Shown: in pieces, positions 26,238 to 33,768 of the stretch | Numbering within the stretch: the stretch's first letter is position 1 | Layout of the letters: each line of letters opens with the position of its first letter | IMG/VR virus record: IMGVR_UViG_3300044624_000938 | Location: 1-64,000 of that record | Strand: one strand, 5' to 3' | DNA from: a virus | DNA length: 64,000 bases | The notes under the pieces: generated by a model | Database searches by the model: none | Seen by the model: the letters and a program-made list of their open reading frames with translations, nothing else | What the model was told of the DNA's origin: nothing | Made by a program: the position numbers and the translations under genes

Positions 26238-26666
26238 GAAGCTATACTTCCTCAGCGTGGTAATCAGCTCCTCAAGCTCAGCGATCTCAGAGCCAAGGCT
26301 GTCGCACTCTTCGATGTTCTCCGCCTCGGACGGGTCCAAGTCTTCGAGCTGCCCTTCCAGGTCGTCGATCTCATCCTGAAGCTCGTCGATCAGAGCGTCT
26401 TTGACCCGCTCAAGGTCCCGAAGGTAGAAGTTCCCGCTGCCGAACTCATACAGGTTCTCACTGTCGAGCCAGTCGGAAAACCCGCAGCGGTATGCGACCG
26501 GATCGCATTCTTCGAGAACCTTGCTCGGCATCATGTGGCTGAAAGGCCCTCCGACTGATGACATGCTGTAACACTCATTGAGCATCTCGTCGTAGAGGGT
26601 ATCAACGTCAACCTCAGTCAAGTCGTCCTGAACCTTGTCGTGCAATTCTTTGATGATGTCTCTCAT
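26235..26666 (-). CDS. Acidic coiled-coil protein, 143 aa
   Basis: The ATG at 26666 follows GAAGGAGATGGACGCTAT. The N-terminal part holds DTLYDEMLNECY and a cysteine-containing middle. The last 60 residues are a continuous, very acidic coiled coil (DELQDEIDDLEGQLEDLD). The TAA stop is the first codon of cassette E. Possible roles include DNA mimicry or binding of host enzymes; none is shown. Confidence 0.65.
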   Translation of the reverse strand: MRDIIKELHDKVQDDLTEVDVDTLYDEMLNECYSMSSVGGPFSHMMPSKVLEECDPVAYRCGFSDWLDSENLYEFGSGNFYLRDLERVKDALIDELQDEIDDLEGQLEDLDPSEAENIEECDSLGSEIAELEELITTLRKYSF

Positions 26667-26914
26667 ATAGCGTCCATCTCCTTCTCGATGGTAACTTTTC
26701 GAACCCAAACCACCTCGTGCCACTCTGCGATTCTGTCCGTCATACACTCGCCATTGGAACCTTCCCAGCTAGCGTTGATAACGCCTGTCTCCAAGTTCAA
26801 AGCCGCAACAGCGGGGCATAGCTCTCGCCGCACAACCATGTGGGCTACGCCGTCCACAGTGAAGCAGTCCCCCGGAATCCAATCACTACAATCTTCACAC
26901 GTAACTTTGTTCAA
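26663..26914 (-). CDS. Cys-containing hypothetical protein, TTG start
   Basis: The start is probably TTG 26914, overlapping the upstream TGA as TTGA behind GGGGAGAATAAA. The 83 residues hold four cysteines (CEDCSDW, ELCPA, GECM) and a beta-rich core (GVAHMVVRRELC). A small zinc-binding or KOW-like fold is possible. Confidence 0.55.
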   Translation of the reverse strand: MNKVTCEDCSDWIPGDCFTVDGVAHMVVRRELCPAVAALNLETGVINASWEGSNGECMTDRIAEWHEVVWVRKVTIEKEMDAI

Positions 26915-27285
26915 TTTATTCTCCCCATAAGTCTACGGACAATCTCGTCGTGAGACAGGTTAGACATCAACGCTTCGACTTCTTGCTGTTGTTCCAGCTC
27001 CAACTTCTCAGCGGCTTCCTGCCTGGCCCGCCAAGCGGTTCGCCATTCAGAGAGAGCCAGCTTGCCGATTGAGGTGTCTGACGGGTCCACATAGACGTAG
27101 ACCGAGACCTCCCGACCCTGCTTGTCAACGAACACTGGCGAGCCACTGGCTTTCACGACAACAGTGAAGTTGTGCTTGGCCAACCGCTCGACGGTCTCTT
27201 GGTCGTACGTCCCACCGAAGGTCCCTCCGGTGGCCTTCCGGTCGTTCCCGGATAGCCGGGTGTGATAGCAAATGCTCTTGTGCAT
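26911..27285 (-). CDS. Hypothetical protein, 124 aa
   Basis: I place the start at 27285, overlapping the upstream TGA region with GGGAG further up. The protein has a beta-rich first half (FTVVVKASGSPVFVDKQG) and a long charged helix (AWRARQEAAEKLELEQQQEVE) ending in a short helical tail. Family unknown. Confidence 0.55.
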   Translation of the reverse strand: MHKSICYHTRLSGNDRKATGGTFGGTYDQETVERLAKHNFTVVVKASGSPVFVDKQGREVSVYVYVDPSDTSIGKLALSEWRTAWRARQEAAEKLELEQQQEVEALMSNLSHDEIVRRLMGRIN

Positions 27286-27286
27286 G

Positions 27287-27673
27287 TCAGGACGATCTCC
27301 CGTCTTGAGGTAAGTGTGAAAAGTCGCTGTACGTGTCCGGGGCATCGCACTCCGCGTCTGTGTCGTTGGCCCAAGTCCAAAGGTCGTCAGCCTCCACCTC
27401 AACAGCCTCGATACACTGACTCAGTAGATCCGCTGTCAGTTCTGGCCACCCGATGCGGTACGTTGCAGTACCGAAGTTGCAGCCCTCTACGATTGATCCG
27501 ATGGATATACCTCCGTCATCAATCGAGATCCAAGCACCGCATGATGTGTGCTTATACATCCGTCTTGCGATTAAGTCGTAGTCTCGGTTGTCATGCTCAA
27601 GGCAGAAGAACTCGTTGAGCAGGACCATACCGTCCTCGTACTCTTGCGAGTATGGAGCGTCTTGTGGGTTCAA
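27287..27673 (-). CDS. Acidic hypothetical protein, TTG start, 128 aa
   Basis: TTG 27673 overlaps the upstream stop as TTGA with GAGAGGGAGAACAC before it. The product is acidic, especially at the C-terminal end (EVEADDLWTWANDTDAECD). It has no family match that I can see. TTG starts in this coupled form recur in the operon. Confidence 0.55.
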   Translation of the reverse strand: MNPQDAPYSQEYEDGMVLLNEFFCLEHDNRDYDLIARRMYKHTSCGAWISIDDGGISIGSIVEGCNFGTATYRIGWPELTADLLSQCIEAVEVEADDLWTWANDTDAECDAPDTYSDFSHLPQDGRSS

Positions 27674-27894
27674 GTGTTCTCCCTCTCGTCAAGTTGGTCT
27701 TTCAAGTCATACATCTCGGACCGTAAGTCCCTCATTTCATCACACTTGTTGTGGTACCACTGCAGATAGGTATCTGCCTCCACCCGAATCATCTTGCATT
27801 CGGTCTCCAAACCCCGGGCGAAGTCGGCATCGACTACTTCCGAGGTCAAAAGGCCCTTCAGCACCTCCGCGTCTGTTCTGGGTGTACCAGACAT
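27670..27894 (-). CDS. Coiled-coil small protein, 74 aa
   Basis: The ATG at 27894 follows GGAGGGCTGAGA. From residue 40 the chain is a helical, heptad-like stretch (CDEMRDLRSEMYDLKDQLDE). A strong hairpin lies just upstream of the ribosome site. Function unknown. Confidence 0.6.
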   Translation of the reverse strand: MSGTPRTDAEVLKGLLTSEVVDADFARGLETECKMIRVEADTYLQWYHNKCDEMRDLRSEMYDLKDQLDERENT

Positions 27895-27914
27895 TCTCAG
27901 CCCTCCAAAGAAAG

Positions 27915-27961
27915 ACCGCTTGGCGACGGGGGCTAGTCTCCCCCATAAGTCGCCAAGCGGT
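27915..27961 (-). terminator. Long intrinsic-type hairpin in leader
   Basis: On the minus strand ACCGCTTGGCGAC pairs with GTCGCCAAGCGGT (13 bp), with an inner GGGGG/CCCCC stem, and CTTTCTTT follows. This has the shape of an intrinsic terminator. However, the ribosome site of the next gene begins only about 13 bases later, so it may act as a leader or read-through element. Confidence 0.6.
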
Positions 27962-28033
27962 GCGTGTTGTAAAGTACTGCAGTAGAACCTCTGGACGCTG
28001 CAGCCCGTCCTCTCGTCTCGTTATGTGCGGCTC

Positions 28034-28055
28034 CCCCTGTCTGGCAAGACAGGGG
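28034..28055 (-). terminator. Hairpin after 50-aa gene
   Basis: CCCCTGTCT pairs with AGACAGGGG around a four-base loop (UGCC in the minus RNA), 5 bases after the stop of the small gene at 28061. No U-run follows. From here to 27962 I see no gene. Confidence 0.5.
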
Positions 28056-28060
28056 CATAC

Positions 28061-28213
28061 CTAACGAAAACCTGCGGGGTAACGCCCACAGACGGTTGTC
28101 CGTTCAGCGACTTCAACAACCGGCTTTCCGCAGACAATCAGCCACAGGGTATTGCCGACCCATGTGACGTCGAGAGCTGCCGGTTGAAGAGTCACCGGAT
28201 CTATGAGTATCAT
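28061..28213 (-). CDS. Small hypothetical protein, 50 aa
   Basis: This short frame starts at the ATG read from 28213, preceded by GAGGAGGGAGT, one of the best ribosome sites in the region. The product is compact and hydrophobic in the middle (VTWVGNTLWLIVCGKPVVEV), which suggests a small beta fold rather than a membrane helix. It follows hairpin cassette K and is itself followed by a hairpin. Confidence 0.6.
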   Translation of the reverse strand: MILIDPVTLQPAALDVTWVGNTLWLIVCGKPVVEVAERTTVCGRYPAGFR

Positions 28214-28240
28214 ACTCCCTCCTCAGTAAAACCTACGAAC

Positions 28241-28262
28241 GAGGACCACCGCAGTGGCCCTC
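28241..28262 (-). repeat. Hairpin cassette copy K
   Basis: The minus RNA forms a 9-bp stem with one G-U pair and loop UGCG, then CGTTCGTAGG. The upstream box seen in other copies is poorly conserved here. It lies between genes 28274-28678 and 28061-28213. Confidence 0.6.
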
Positions 28263-28273
28263 TATCTTAGGAT

Positions 28274-28678
28274 CTACGAGCAAAAGATCAAGTACAGTTT
28301 ACCATCGGACATGAACAGGTTCCCAGAGACGCGACCACGATGAGACTCCTTCTCGTACTCATCCCAGTCGATGCACCAGTTGGTGTCGTCCCAAGCCACG
28401 CTTTCCGCCTCACGGTAATCCCCGGCAGCGGACTGGATGATCAACGCCTTGGTCTCGTTGTCCGGCCTGCCGTCGATCTCTTCATCCTCCCAGGCTCCCC
28501 ATGTCCTGATGTAATCCTTAGCCTCAAGTATCTCTTCAGGCGTCAGAGAAATCAAGTCACAAGCCCCAAGGGCGTTTGCCCATGTGATCTTACCAGCGTT
28601 TGGTCCCAACTCCATCTGTGACGCTGAGAACAGGCTGGCGTCCAACTCTAACAGGAAACTCACGTCAATGTCAACCAT
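28274..28678 (-). CDS. Acidic hypothetical protein, 134 aa
   Basis: The ATG at 28678 follows GAGGAGAAAACCG. The chain is Trp- and acid-rich (WGAWEDEEIDGRPDNE, WDDTNWCIDWDEYE) and ends in a hydrophobic strand (GKLYLIFCS). It overlaps the preceding gene by 8 bases. Family unknown. Confidence 0.6.
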   Translation of the reverse strand: MVDIDVSFLLELDASLFSASQMELGPNAGKITWANALGACDLISLTPEEILEAKDYIRTWGAWEDEEIDGRPDNETKALIIQSAAGDYREAESVAWDDTNWCIDWDEYEKESHRGRVSGNLFMSDGKLYLIFCS

Positions 28679-28889
28679 CGGTTTTCTCCTCAAAGAAATC
28701 CAGGACAACACCACGCTTCAAACACTCACGGCATTCACAATAGCTGAAGTCGTCCCAAGTCATATCCCCGATTGGGGTATCAGTACCTTCATCGGTGACC
28801 AGCATGACAACGTCAACCGCAATGCCGAACGGACCGTAGCTGTCACAACATGGACAACGCATACCCTTCAGGCAATTCTCGTTGGTCAT
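28671..28889 (-). CDS. Zinc-ribbon-like protein, 72 aa
   Basis: Two cysteine pairs (CPCC near residue 12 and CECREC near residue 51) suggest a zinc-binding fold around a beta core (GIAVDVVMLVTDE). It starts as ATGA on the upstream stop. Its role may be nucleic-acid or protein binding. Confidence 0.6.
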   Translation of the reverse strand: MTNENCLKGMRCPCCDSYGPFGIAVDVVMLVTDEGTDTPIGDMTWDDFSYCECRECLKRGVVLDFFEEKTDG

Positions 28890-29098
28890 ATCTCCTCCTC
28901 AGTAACACAGATTGTGCGTTCAGCAACTGCCTGGATCTTGTCTAGCTGACTGTCCAACAGCAAAACACCTCTCGTCTGGGACAGGCCAGCAGTGAACATC
29001 AACCGCTTCAACAGGAAGTAGTCGTAGTTCCTATCCGGCCTCAGGTACCCACCACGTTGAACCAGACGCAACTCTGTCTCATCTTCGCTACCAAACAT
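28886..29098 (-). CDS. Hypothetical protein, 70 aa
   Basis: The ATG at 29098 comes after cassette F with a GAAAGGAGAAACC ribosome site. The product is basic in the middle and helical (YFLLKRLMFTAGLSQ). It overlaps the next minus gene as ATGA. Confidence 0.6.
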   Translation of the reverse strand: MFGSEDETELRLVQRGGYLRPDRNYDYFLLKRLMFTAGLSQTRGVLLLDSQLDKIQAVAERTICVTEEEI

Positions 29099-29115
29099 GG
29101 TTTCTCCTTTCTGCT

Positions 29116-29186
29116 AGAGAACACGAGTGACGAGCCCCGCAGGACTCGTCGGTCACACTCTCTGACACCGGGGCCAACTGTACTTA
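29116..29186 (-). repeat. Hairpin cassette copy F
   Basis: Minus strand: TAAGTACAGTTGGCCCCGG begins with the stop codon of the upstream gene. It is followed by a 9-bp hairpin (29129-29150, one G-U) with loop UGCG and then CTCGTGTTCTCT. Confidence 0.75.
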
Positions 29187-29330
29187 ATCTTTCACTTCCC
29201 AGACGTACTCACCGTCTTCAGATGAACTTGGGAACCGGACCAGTCTGACGTGGCTGTACTTGTCGTACAGTCTTGACTGGAACATCTCGGCCATGACAGA
29301 CGTCAGGAAGTTCTTAGAAATTCGCTTCAT
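29184..29330 (-). CDS. Small basic protein, 48 aa
   Basis: This short frame starts at the ATG read from 29330 behind AAGGAGTTGTG. It is basic at the start (KRISKNFL) with a helical first half and a beta-like second half (HVRLVRFPSSSEDGEYVWEV). Its TAA is the first codon of cassette F. Confidence 0.6.
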   Translation of the reverse strand: MKRISKNFLTSVMAEMFQSRLYDKYSHVRLVRFPSSSEDGEYVWEVKD

Positions 29331-29898
29331 CACAACTCCTTATGTCATCAATACTGTCTTCGAACCATGCGTACGGTACGACTGCAAACCAGCACGCATC
29401 AGTGGCTTGGTACGTCTCGAACGTGTCAAACGTCTCAGGCCGGTAGATGCTACCGATGCAGAAGTCACTACGTGGGTTTTCCCGCTCGGCCAGTACCAAC
29501 TCTCGAACCTGTTCGTCTTCGCAACCAAGCTCCTCAGCGAAAGCCCCGACGTCGCATTGGTTTTCGACTTCTTCGACGCTGGTGGACCACACTTGGCAAC
29601 CAGCTTTTTCCTCGTCGATATCGGAGTTCTTACGACCACTGAAACGGTGGCCAGGCTCCATGTCGAACGACCATGTGTCAAACTCATCTACGACCATTCT
29701 GGTCTCGTCTGGTGTCCAGTCGGGGAAGTTTGCCTGGATGTACTCTTTCAGGGCTTCATTGACCCGTCGTAAGTCCTCCACGACGCAGTAGGTGTAGGCA
29801 TCGCCTGCGTCACCGTGCTTCTCTTCGTACTCAAGGTGTGACTCGTCACACCGTTGCAGCAACTCACGAAAGCGTTGCTGTAGTTCCGGGTCGATCAT
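29314..29898 (-). CDS. Acidic hypothetical protein, 194 aa
   Basis: The ATG at 29898 follows GGAGGACTAGCA. The product is highly acidic throughout (EEVENQCDVGAFAEELGCEDEQ) and has several cysteines and aromatic residues. No domain was recognised. It overlaps the next gene by 17 bases. Confidence 0.6.
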   Translation of the reverse strand: MIDPELQQRFRELLQRCDESHLEYEEKHGDAGDAYTYCVVEDLRRVNEALKEYIQANFPDWTPDETRMVVDEFDTWSFDMEPGHRFSGRKNSDIDEEKAGCQVWSTSVEEVENQCDVGAFAEELGCEDEQVRELVLAERENPRSDFCIGSIYRPETFDTFETYQATDACWFAVVPYAWFEDSIDDIRSCDEANF

Positions 29899-29918
29899 TG
29901 CTAGTCCTCCAAAAGTAA

Positions 29919-30149
29919 TCACGGTAGTCCCAAGACCAACTTGTCAACTTCGTTCAACTTACCAACGGCTTTCTTGTAGGCCACGTCCACGTCGATAATC
30001 TTCTCCTCGGTGGAGTACCAGTTTCGGTTCTTCGACGTTTTGACAAACTCGTCCCGCTCACCTTCACTGAAGAAGGCTGCAACCTGTGACGTCGGTTCTC
30101 GACCGTCGACACCGTTCTGTGTAACCAGATACACAATCTGCTTTGCCAT
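29919..30149 (-). CDS. Hypothetical protein, 76 aa
   Basis: I use the ATG at 30149 because ATGGAGGTAGAT precedes it; the longer frame would read through cassette I. The chain begins with a beta strand (KQIVYLVTQNG) and continues as a basic, helical segment. Proteins with this short start are common in phage early regions, but I cannot name the family. Confidence 0.6.
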   Translation of the reverse strand: MAKQIVYLVTQNGVDGREPTSQVAAFFSEGERDEFVKTSKNRNWYSTEEKIIDVDVAYKKAVGKLNEVDKLVLGLP

Positions 30150-30181
30150 ATCTACCTCCATAGGTTTGAATGAACACAATA

Positions 30182-30203
30182 CCGGGCCACCGCAATGGCC
30201 CGG
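30182..30203 (-). repeat. Hairpin cassette copy I
   Basis: Minus RNA: GAGTGATCGTAACG, a 9-bp hairpin with loop UGCG, then TATTGTGTTCATTCA. The upstream box overlaps the 3' end of the gene at 30212. Confidence 0.7.
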
Positions 30204-30211
30204 CGTTACGA

Positions 30212-30874
30212 TCACTCTGGACTGCCGTTCTCGTCAAACTCGTATCCGTTGGCGATGATGTTCTCGGCAACAACTTCATCGCTGGTCAACCAGTCATAAT
30301 CTTTCTCAAGTCGAGTGTATAACCAATCGGCCAACCACCGCAGGTTGTTCTCCACGACCGTTTCACGACCACGGTCCTCCATCTGTTCCCATTCGCCCTC
30401 CGAATTCTCGAAGTCGTTGAACTCGAACCGCATGGTGTGGGAGTGTGAGTATCGACCAGTGGTCGAGATGTCCACCCGGCACGTCGCGTTGTACGGCTCA
30501 ACAAAGTCTACATACAGACATGCAGCGATGTTGTGCAGGTCTTCGTCCAACGGAGCGTACTCTTTGATCTTCTCAACCATGTCGAGTTTGCCACGGAAGC
30601 AACCCTCGAAGCTGGCCCCATCACCTTGTGATCCGAACCCGCTGAAGGCTATGCGAGGTTTATACCTCACACCACCTCCCATGAGTCTGACCGGATCGTC
30701 TGCCAGCTCAACCCCGAGGATCTTGCAGACCTCTACGAAGTCATCGTAGACACTGTCCCACCACTCGTAGTCAAGCCCACCATCCATGCCGAGATACCAC
30801 TCACGGGCTTTCTGTTTTGCACTGTCCGACAGTTCTTCGTACTTGAAGACCTCTGTCACTTTGTTACGCGGCAT
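30212..30874 (-). CDS. Phage protein resembling 'antitoxin of toxin-antitoxin stability system' family
   Basis: The 220-residue protein opens with EVFKYEELSDSAKQKAREWY and has DYEWWDSVYDDFVEV, IAFSGFGSQGDGASFEG and a long acidic C-terminal helical part. This order is typical of a widespread phage and plasmid family that databases label as an antitoxin of a toxin-antitoxin stability system. I know of no firm evidence for that label, and no toxin gene is visible beside it. The family recognition is from memory of the motif layout. Confidence 0.6.
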   Translation of the reverse strand: MPRNKVTEVFKYEELSDSAKQKAREWYLGMDGGLDYEWWDSVYDDFVEVCKILGVELADDPVRLMGGGVRYKPRIAFSGFGSQGDGASFEGCFRGKLDMVEKIKEYAPLDEDLHNIAACLYVDFVEPYNATCRVDISTTGRYSHSHTMRFEFNDFENSEGEWEQMEDRGRETVVENNLRWLADWLYTRLEKDYDWLTSDEVVAENIIANGYEFDENGSPE

Positions 30875-31053
30875 TTTGTCCTCCTCGTAATAAACATCTT
30901 GGCGGCTCGTAGGGTCACCGCCGGTTTAACCAAGTACGTCTCAGGATCTTGGACCGTGACCACCTCTCGGCTGGAGACTCCAGGTACTCGCTCATGATGA
31001 ACGTGAATCCAGTAGCCCTTGTACCGAATGGTGTAGAAACATTCTTTGACCAT
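30856..31053 (-). CDS. Small basic protein, 65 aa
   Basis: The ATG at 31053 follows AGGAGGTTCACA, the same leader as the neighbouring gene at 31363. The product is basic (YKGYWIHVHHERVPG, then a KMFITRRTKCR tail), perhaps nucleic-acid binding. It overlaps the next gene by 19 bases. Confidence 0.6.
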   Translation of the reverse strand: MVKECFYTIRYKGYWIHVHHERVPGVSSREVVTVQDPETYLVKPAVTLRAAKMFITRRTKCRVTK

Positions 31054-31063
31054 TGTGAACCTC

Positions 31064-31363
31064 CTACGCTGAGTACCGGTGGCCTGAAGTTCGAACAGCA
31101 CCTCCACGCATGATGTGCATCAAAGCTGGACCGTTCAAGCTGTGCTGGGAACAGGCCACGCCTGGACACTCAGGTCTGTCAATGAAGAACGGAATGTGCC
31201 CGGAGCCTGCCTCGAAGTACAGGGCAGGTGGCATAACCTTGTTGCCAATCATAACCCGGATCGCACGGTTCGGCTCTATGACGTTACACCGCACACCATC
31301 AACACAGATTGACGTTGTGGAGTACACTTCCACTTCAGGCTTGTTTGCCAAGCTCCAGACCAT
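31064..31363 (-). CDS. Hypothetical protein, 99 aa
   Basis: It starts at an ATG with GAAAGGAGGTTCACA, a leader almost identical to that of the next gene. The protein is beta-rich with several cysteines (SICVDGVRCNV, CPGVACSQ). It is the first gene after cassette G. Family unknown. Confidence 0.6.
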   Translation of the reverse strand: MVWSLANKPEVEVYSTTSICVDGVRCNVIEPNRAIRVMIGNKVMPPALYFEAGSGHIPFFIDRPECPGVACSQHSLNGPALMHIMRGGAVRTSGHRYSA

Positions 31364-31380
31364 TGTGAACCTCCTTTCTG

Positions 31381-31450
31381 AGAGAACACGATCGACGAGC
31401 CTCGCAAGGCTCGTCTGTCACACACTCTCACCGGGGTCAACTGTACTTAC
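31381..31450 (-). repeat. Hairpin cassette copy G
   Basis: Minus strand: TAAGTACAGTTGACCCCGG starts at the stop codon of the upstream gene. It is followed by a perfect 9-bp hairpin (31394-31415) with loop UGCG and GATCGTGTTCTCTCA. Confidence 0.75.
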
Positions 31451-31980
31451 TCTTCTACGTCTTCAACCTTGTAGATTGGGTATGGTGCCTCACCGTCTTC
31501 AAACCAGTCTGGACCCAGACAATACGTCTTAGGCCCGGTTGGACAAGGATTGCCAAGATGACCGGCTCCGGGAGCACACGGACTGCAGAACTGAGCGTGA
31601 GTGTAGAAGGGACTCTTCAACACCCACACATCACCATCCTGAGCCAGCTTGAGGAAGTACCCGTCGCCTTCAAACTCCCACGGGCCACCCTCCTGACAGT
31701 CGTGCCACTCCACGTTGCCGATGATCTCAGCAGCCAGCTCGTCAGGATCACCAACCTGACCGTACGGGTCAATGGCCGCTGCAATGGCTCGTGCCAGCTC
31801 GTCTTTGGCCTGGTCACGCATGTTCTCAAAGCCGACATCAGTACCTTGTGTAATGAGGTCATCAAGTGCTTCGGGCATCACGTCGTGCTGACTGATGACC
31901 CCATAGCGTATTCCGGTCACATGATCTCGGTTCGTCTGGCCAAGACCGTAGTCAATGCCAGTGTAGCTGGTCTCTTCCAA
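31447..31980 (-). CDS. Acidic hypothetical protein, TTG start, 177 aa
   Basis: I place the start at TTG 31980, behind GGAGGAGATTACA; a longer frame reads into cassette H. The protein has a helical middle (DQAKDELARAIAAAIDP) and a Cys-rich C-terminal region (FCSPCAPGAGH, NPCPTG, YCLG). It probably binds metal. The TAA stop begins cassette G. Confidence 0.55.
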   Translation of the reverse strand: MEETSYTGIDYGLGQTNRDHVTGIRYGVISQHDVMPEALDDLITQGTDVGFENMRDQAKDELARAIAAAIDPYGQVGDPDELAAEIIGNVEWHDCQEGGPWEFEGDGYFLKLAQDGDVWVLKSPFYTHAQFCSPCAPGAGHLGNPCPTGPKTYCLGPDWFEDGEAPYPIYKVEDVEE

Positions 31981-32002
31981 TGTAATCTCCTCCAAAGGTT
32001 CG

Positions 32003-32070
32003 AAAGTACACGATTGGGAACCACCGCAATGGCTCCCTGTCACACACTCTCAACCGGGGTCAACTGTGTT
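32003..32070 (-). repeat. Hairpin cassette copy H
   Basis: Minus strand: ACACAGTTGACCCCGGTTGAG, then a 9-bp hairpin (32016-32037, with G-U pairs) with loop UGCG, then AATCGTGTACTTTCG. It lies between genes 32072-32503 and 31447-31980. Confidence 0.7.
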
Positions 32071-32071
32071 T

Positions 32072-32503
32072 TCAATTACTCCCGTCAAGGTTATGTCCAC
32101 AATGCTCACACTTAGTGGTGTTCCACTGCTGGCCTTCTTCCATAACGTGGAAGTGACCACAGTACCCACAGCGAACAGCGTTGAACTGCTCAAACACCCA
32201 ACGCTCCTGCTCCTCGTACCAGTCACCCCACGTTGTGACGACCAGCTTGACCCCGTTGACGTAGTCATCGGTCAGCATCAGTGTCGTTGAGTACGTGTCA
32301 CCGGTGTTCAGGTATGCGGCTGTCGGACCTTCACTGAACGAGCTACACAGGTCCGCGTAGTTGTCCAGTTCAATGTACTCGATACCGAAGTGGTCCGCCT
32401 TCATCAGCTTGGCGATACGGCGAAACGCATCGTCCTTACTGGTGTTGAGCGAGTTGGCCCACTCGACCATTCGTTCGAGTTGGGCGTCAAAATGGTCACA
32501 CAC
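32072..32503 (-). CDS. Zinc-ribbon-terminated protein, 143 aa
   Basis: The start is probably GTG 32503, with AGGTGAAAT before it. A helical N-terminal half and a beta middle end in a classical zinc ribbon (CGYCGHFH...CEHCGHN) over the last 33 residues. It could bind nucleic acid or a host protein. Confidence 0.65.
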   Translation of the reverse strand: MCDHFDAQLERMVEWANSLNTSKDDAFRRIAKLMKADHFGIEYIELDNYADLCSSFSEGPTAAYLNTGDTYSTTLMLTDDYVNGVKLVVTTWGDWYEEQERWVFEQFNAVRCGYCGHFHVMEEGQQWNTTKCEHCGHNLDGSN

Positions 32504-32511
32504 ATTTCACC

Positions 32512-32727
32512 TCACTTTGCAAGGCATTCAGGTAGTTCGTTCTTAATGGCATCAACGCAGACTTGGGCCAACCTCCCAGCGTCCTCGCCAGACAGGACAA
32601 AACGATGATTGGTATCGTCCAGTTCACGGAACACTGCTGTCCATACGTTGGACAGCATGATCTCAGCTACTGTGTCGATCCCGGCCTTCAGCCTGTCATC
32701 ACAGGCGTCGTAGTTGGGCCGCTTCAT
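32512..32727 (-). CDS. Hypothetical protein, 71 aa
   Basis: The ATG at 32727 follows TTGGAGGTTGTAACA. The product is a small helical protein (DDRLKAGIDTVAEIML, DAGRLAQVCVDAIKNEL). The upstream gene ends 2 bases before this start. No family was recognised. Confidence 0.6.
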   Translation of the reverse strand: MKRPNYDACDDRLKAGIDTVAEIMLSNVWTAVFRELDDTNHRFVLSGEDAGRLAQVCVDAIKNELPECLAK

Positions 32728-32729
32728 TG

Positions 32730-33032
32730 TTACAACCTCCAAACTTGAGCCATGAGACATTGCGAGGCATAAGCCACACTTTCCCGGTCCGTCATGAAGA
32801 CGAATAGCCCCCGGTGAGTCCGGTACCCGTCGATCCACGAAAAGCAGGCCGCTTTCCGTGTCTCGCCTTCTTTGTTCGTCAGCAGGACGAATGACCTGCC
32901 AACCGGGGGAACCCAGTCGTCAGGGCACACTGGTATGTCATGCTGAAGAAAGGTGTCGGCATCCCCATGTGCGTAGTGCCACGACGGGTTGTACGGACAG
33001 CCTTCCTTGTAATAGTGAAACAGCTCCTTCAT
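32730..33032 (-). CDS. Hypothetical protein, 100 aa
   Basis: The ATG at 33032 follows GTGGAGTTAAACC. It is aromatic- and His-rich at the start (LFHYYKEGCPYNPSWHYAHG), with a beta-rich centre (RSFVLLTNKEGETRKAACF). It follows element D. Family unknown. Confidence 0.6.
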   Translation of the reverse strand: MKELFHYYKEGCPYNPSWHYAHGDADTFLQHDIPVCPDDWVPPVGRSFVLLTNKEGETRKAACFSWIDGYRTHRGLFVFMTDRESVAYASQCLMAQVWRL

Positions 33033-33066
33033 GGTTTAACTCCACAAGCGGAATTGCTTGAACGAA

Positions 33067-33110
33067 TGCCGGTGACCCCGGCACTCTATCGAACAATCAC
33101 TCCTCGCGTC
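33067..33110 (-). repeat. Cassette-like element D
   Basis: Minus strand: GAGGAGTGATTGTTCG precedes a hairpin (33067-33083) whose loop is not UGCG, then ATTCGTTCA. It shares the GTGATTGT core with elements A-C but not the tetraloop, so it is a divergent copy. Confidence 0.5.
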
Positions 33111-33384
33111 TCCACTCAAGGTAACACGTACCCCTGTAGTTGTTATTCTTCATGGACCACACCTCTTCCACGTATGACTCGTCACCGACAATCAGCAGCA
33201 CTCTGCGTCCGCTGGCCATCGTAATAGCCGTACAAGGATAGAACTGGTCGAGCCACTGACGAGCTTCGAAGTACTCTTTGTTCTTCAAGGCGTAGTCGTC
33301 CTCACCTGCTTCAGGCTCAACGAACACCTGACTGTACGGCACCTTGTCAGCCGTAGTCTTCTTGGTTGACTTTCTCAGAGCCAC
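33097..33384 (-). CDS. Small basic protein, GTG start, 95 aa
   Basis: It begins at GTG 33384 after GGAGGTGAGCT. The N-terminus is lysine-rich (ALRKSTKKTTADK), then comes an acidic patch and a beta core (CTAITMASGRRVLLIVGDE). This could be a small DNA-binding protein. Family unknown. Confidence 0.6.
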   Translation of the reverse strand: MALRKSTKKTTADKVPYSQVFVEPEAGEDDYALKNKEYFEARQWLDQFYPCTAITMASGRRVLLIVGDESYVEEVWSMKNNNYRGTCYLEWRREE

Positions 33385-33401
33385 AGCTCACCTCCGCTTT
33401 C

Positions 33402-33632
33402 TTATTCCATGTAGAACGGGTCAGGCACCACAGGACGAACTCGTGTTGAAACGTCCAAGATGGTATCGGCCACCAGCTCAGGTGAGCTGTATGTCTTGAT
33501 CTCACTGGTAGGACCATCGTCAAGCCAGCACGCAGTCTCTGCGTGAGGCATATCAGAAGTACCCCATCGCACTGACACGGTCCACCCATTACTAAATGTA
33601 ATGTGGAAGCCGTTGCTATTCAGTCTGAACAT
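33402..33632 (-). CDS. First gene of leftward operon, 76 aa
   Basis: The ATG at 33632 follows GCGGAGGGTGT. The product is a beta-rich, aromatic protein (FHITFSNGWTVSVRWG) with no known domain. It is the first gene after the divergent region, so it should be the earliest or most expressed of the leftward operon. Element A lies 35 bases upstream of its start. Confidence 0.6.
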   Translation of the reverse strand: MFRLNSNGFHITFSNGWTVSVRWGTSDMPHAETACWLDDGPTSEIKTYSSPELVADTILDVSTRVRPVVPDPFYME

Positions 33633-33666
33633 ACACCCTCCGCTTTCTGTCGGCATCGTCGCCGGA

Positions 33667-33697
33667 CACAATCAATCACCGCTCCCAACTGTACTTA
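33667..33697 (-). promoter_or_regulatory. Element A: head of leftward operon
   Basis: Minus strand reads AAGTACAGTTGGGAGCGGTG followed by ATTGATTGTG. No minus-strand gene lies upstream, so this copy of the conserved box cannot be a terminator for one. It is therefore the best evidence that the box acts as a promoter or promoter-proximal signal. Confidence 0.5.
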
Positions 33698-33768
33698 CCC
33701 TTTCCGCTTTCTTAGTACTACGGTCAGGGGGAGAATTCATATCCTTACAATGTGTAATTTTCAATGGA

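Noticed and set aside
27962-28060. Possible tRNA near the hairpins
   Set aside because: No acceptor stem, anticodon arm and T-arm could be fitted together on either strand.
28285-28310. Plus-strand AAGTACAGTTT resembling the cassette box
   Set aside because: It lies inside a minus-strand gene, lacks the CGGTGA and hairpin parts, and has no plus-strand gene after it.
23079-32070. CRISPR array
   Set aside because: The repeated cassettes are thousands of bases apart, differ in stem sequence and lie at gene junctions, so they are leader elements.
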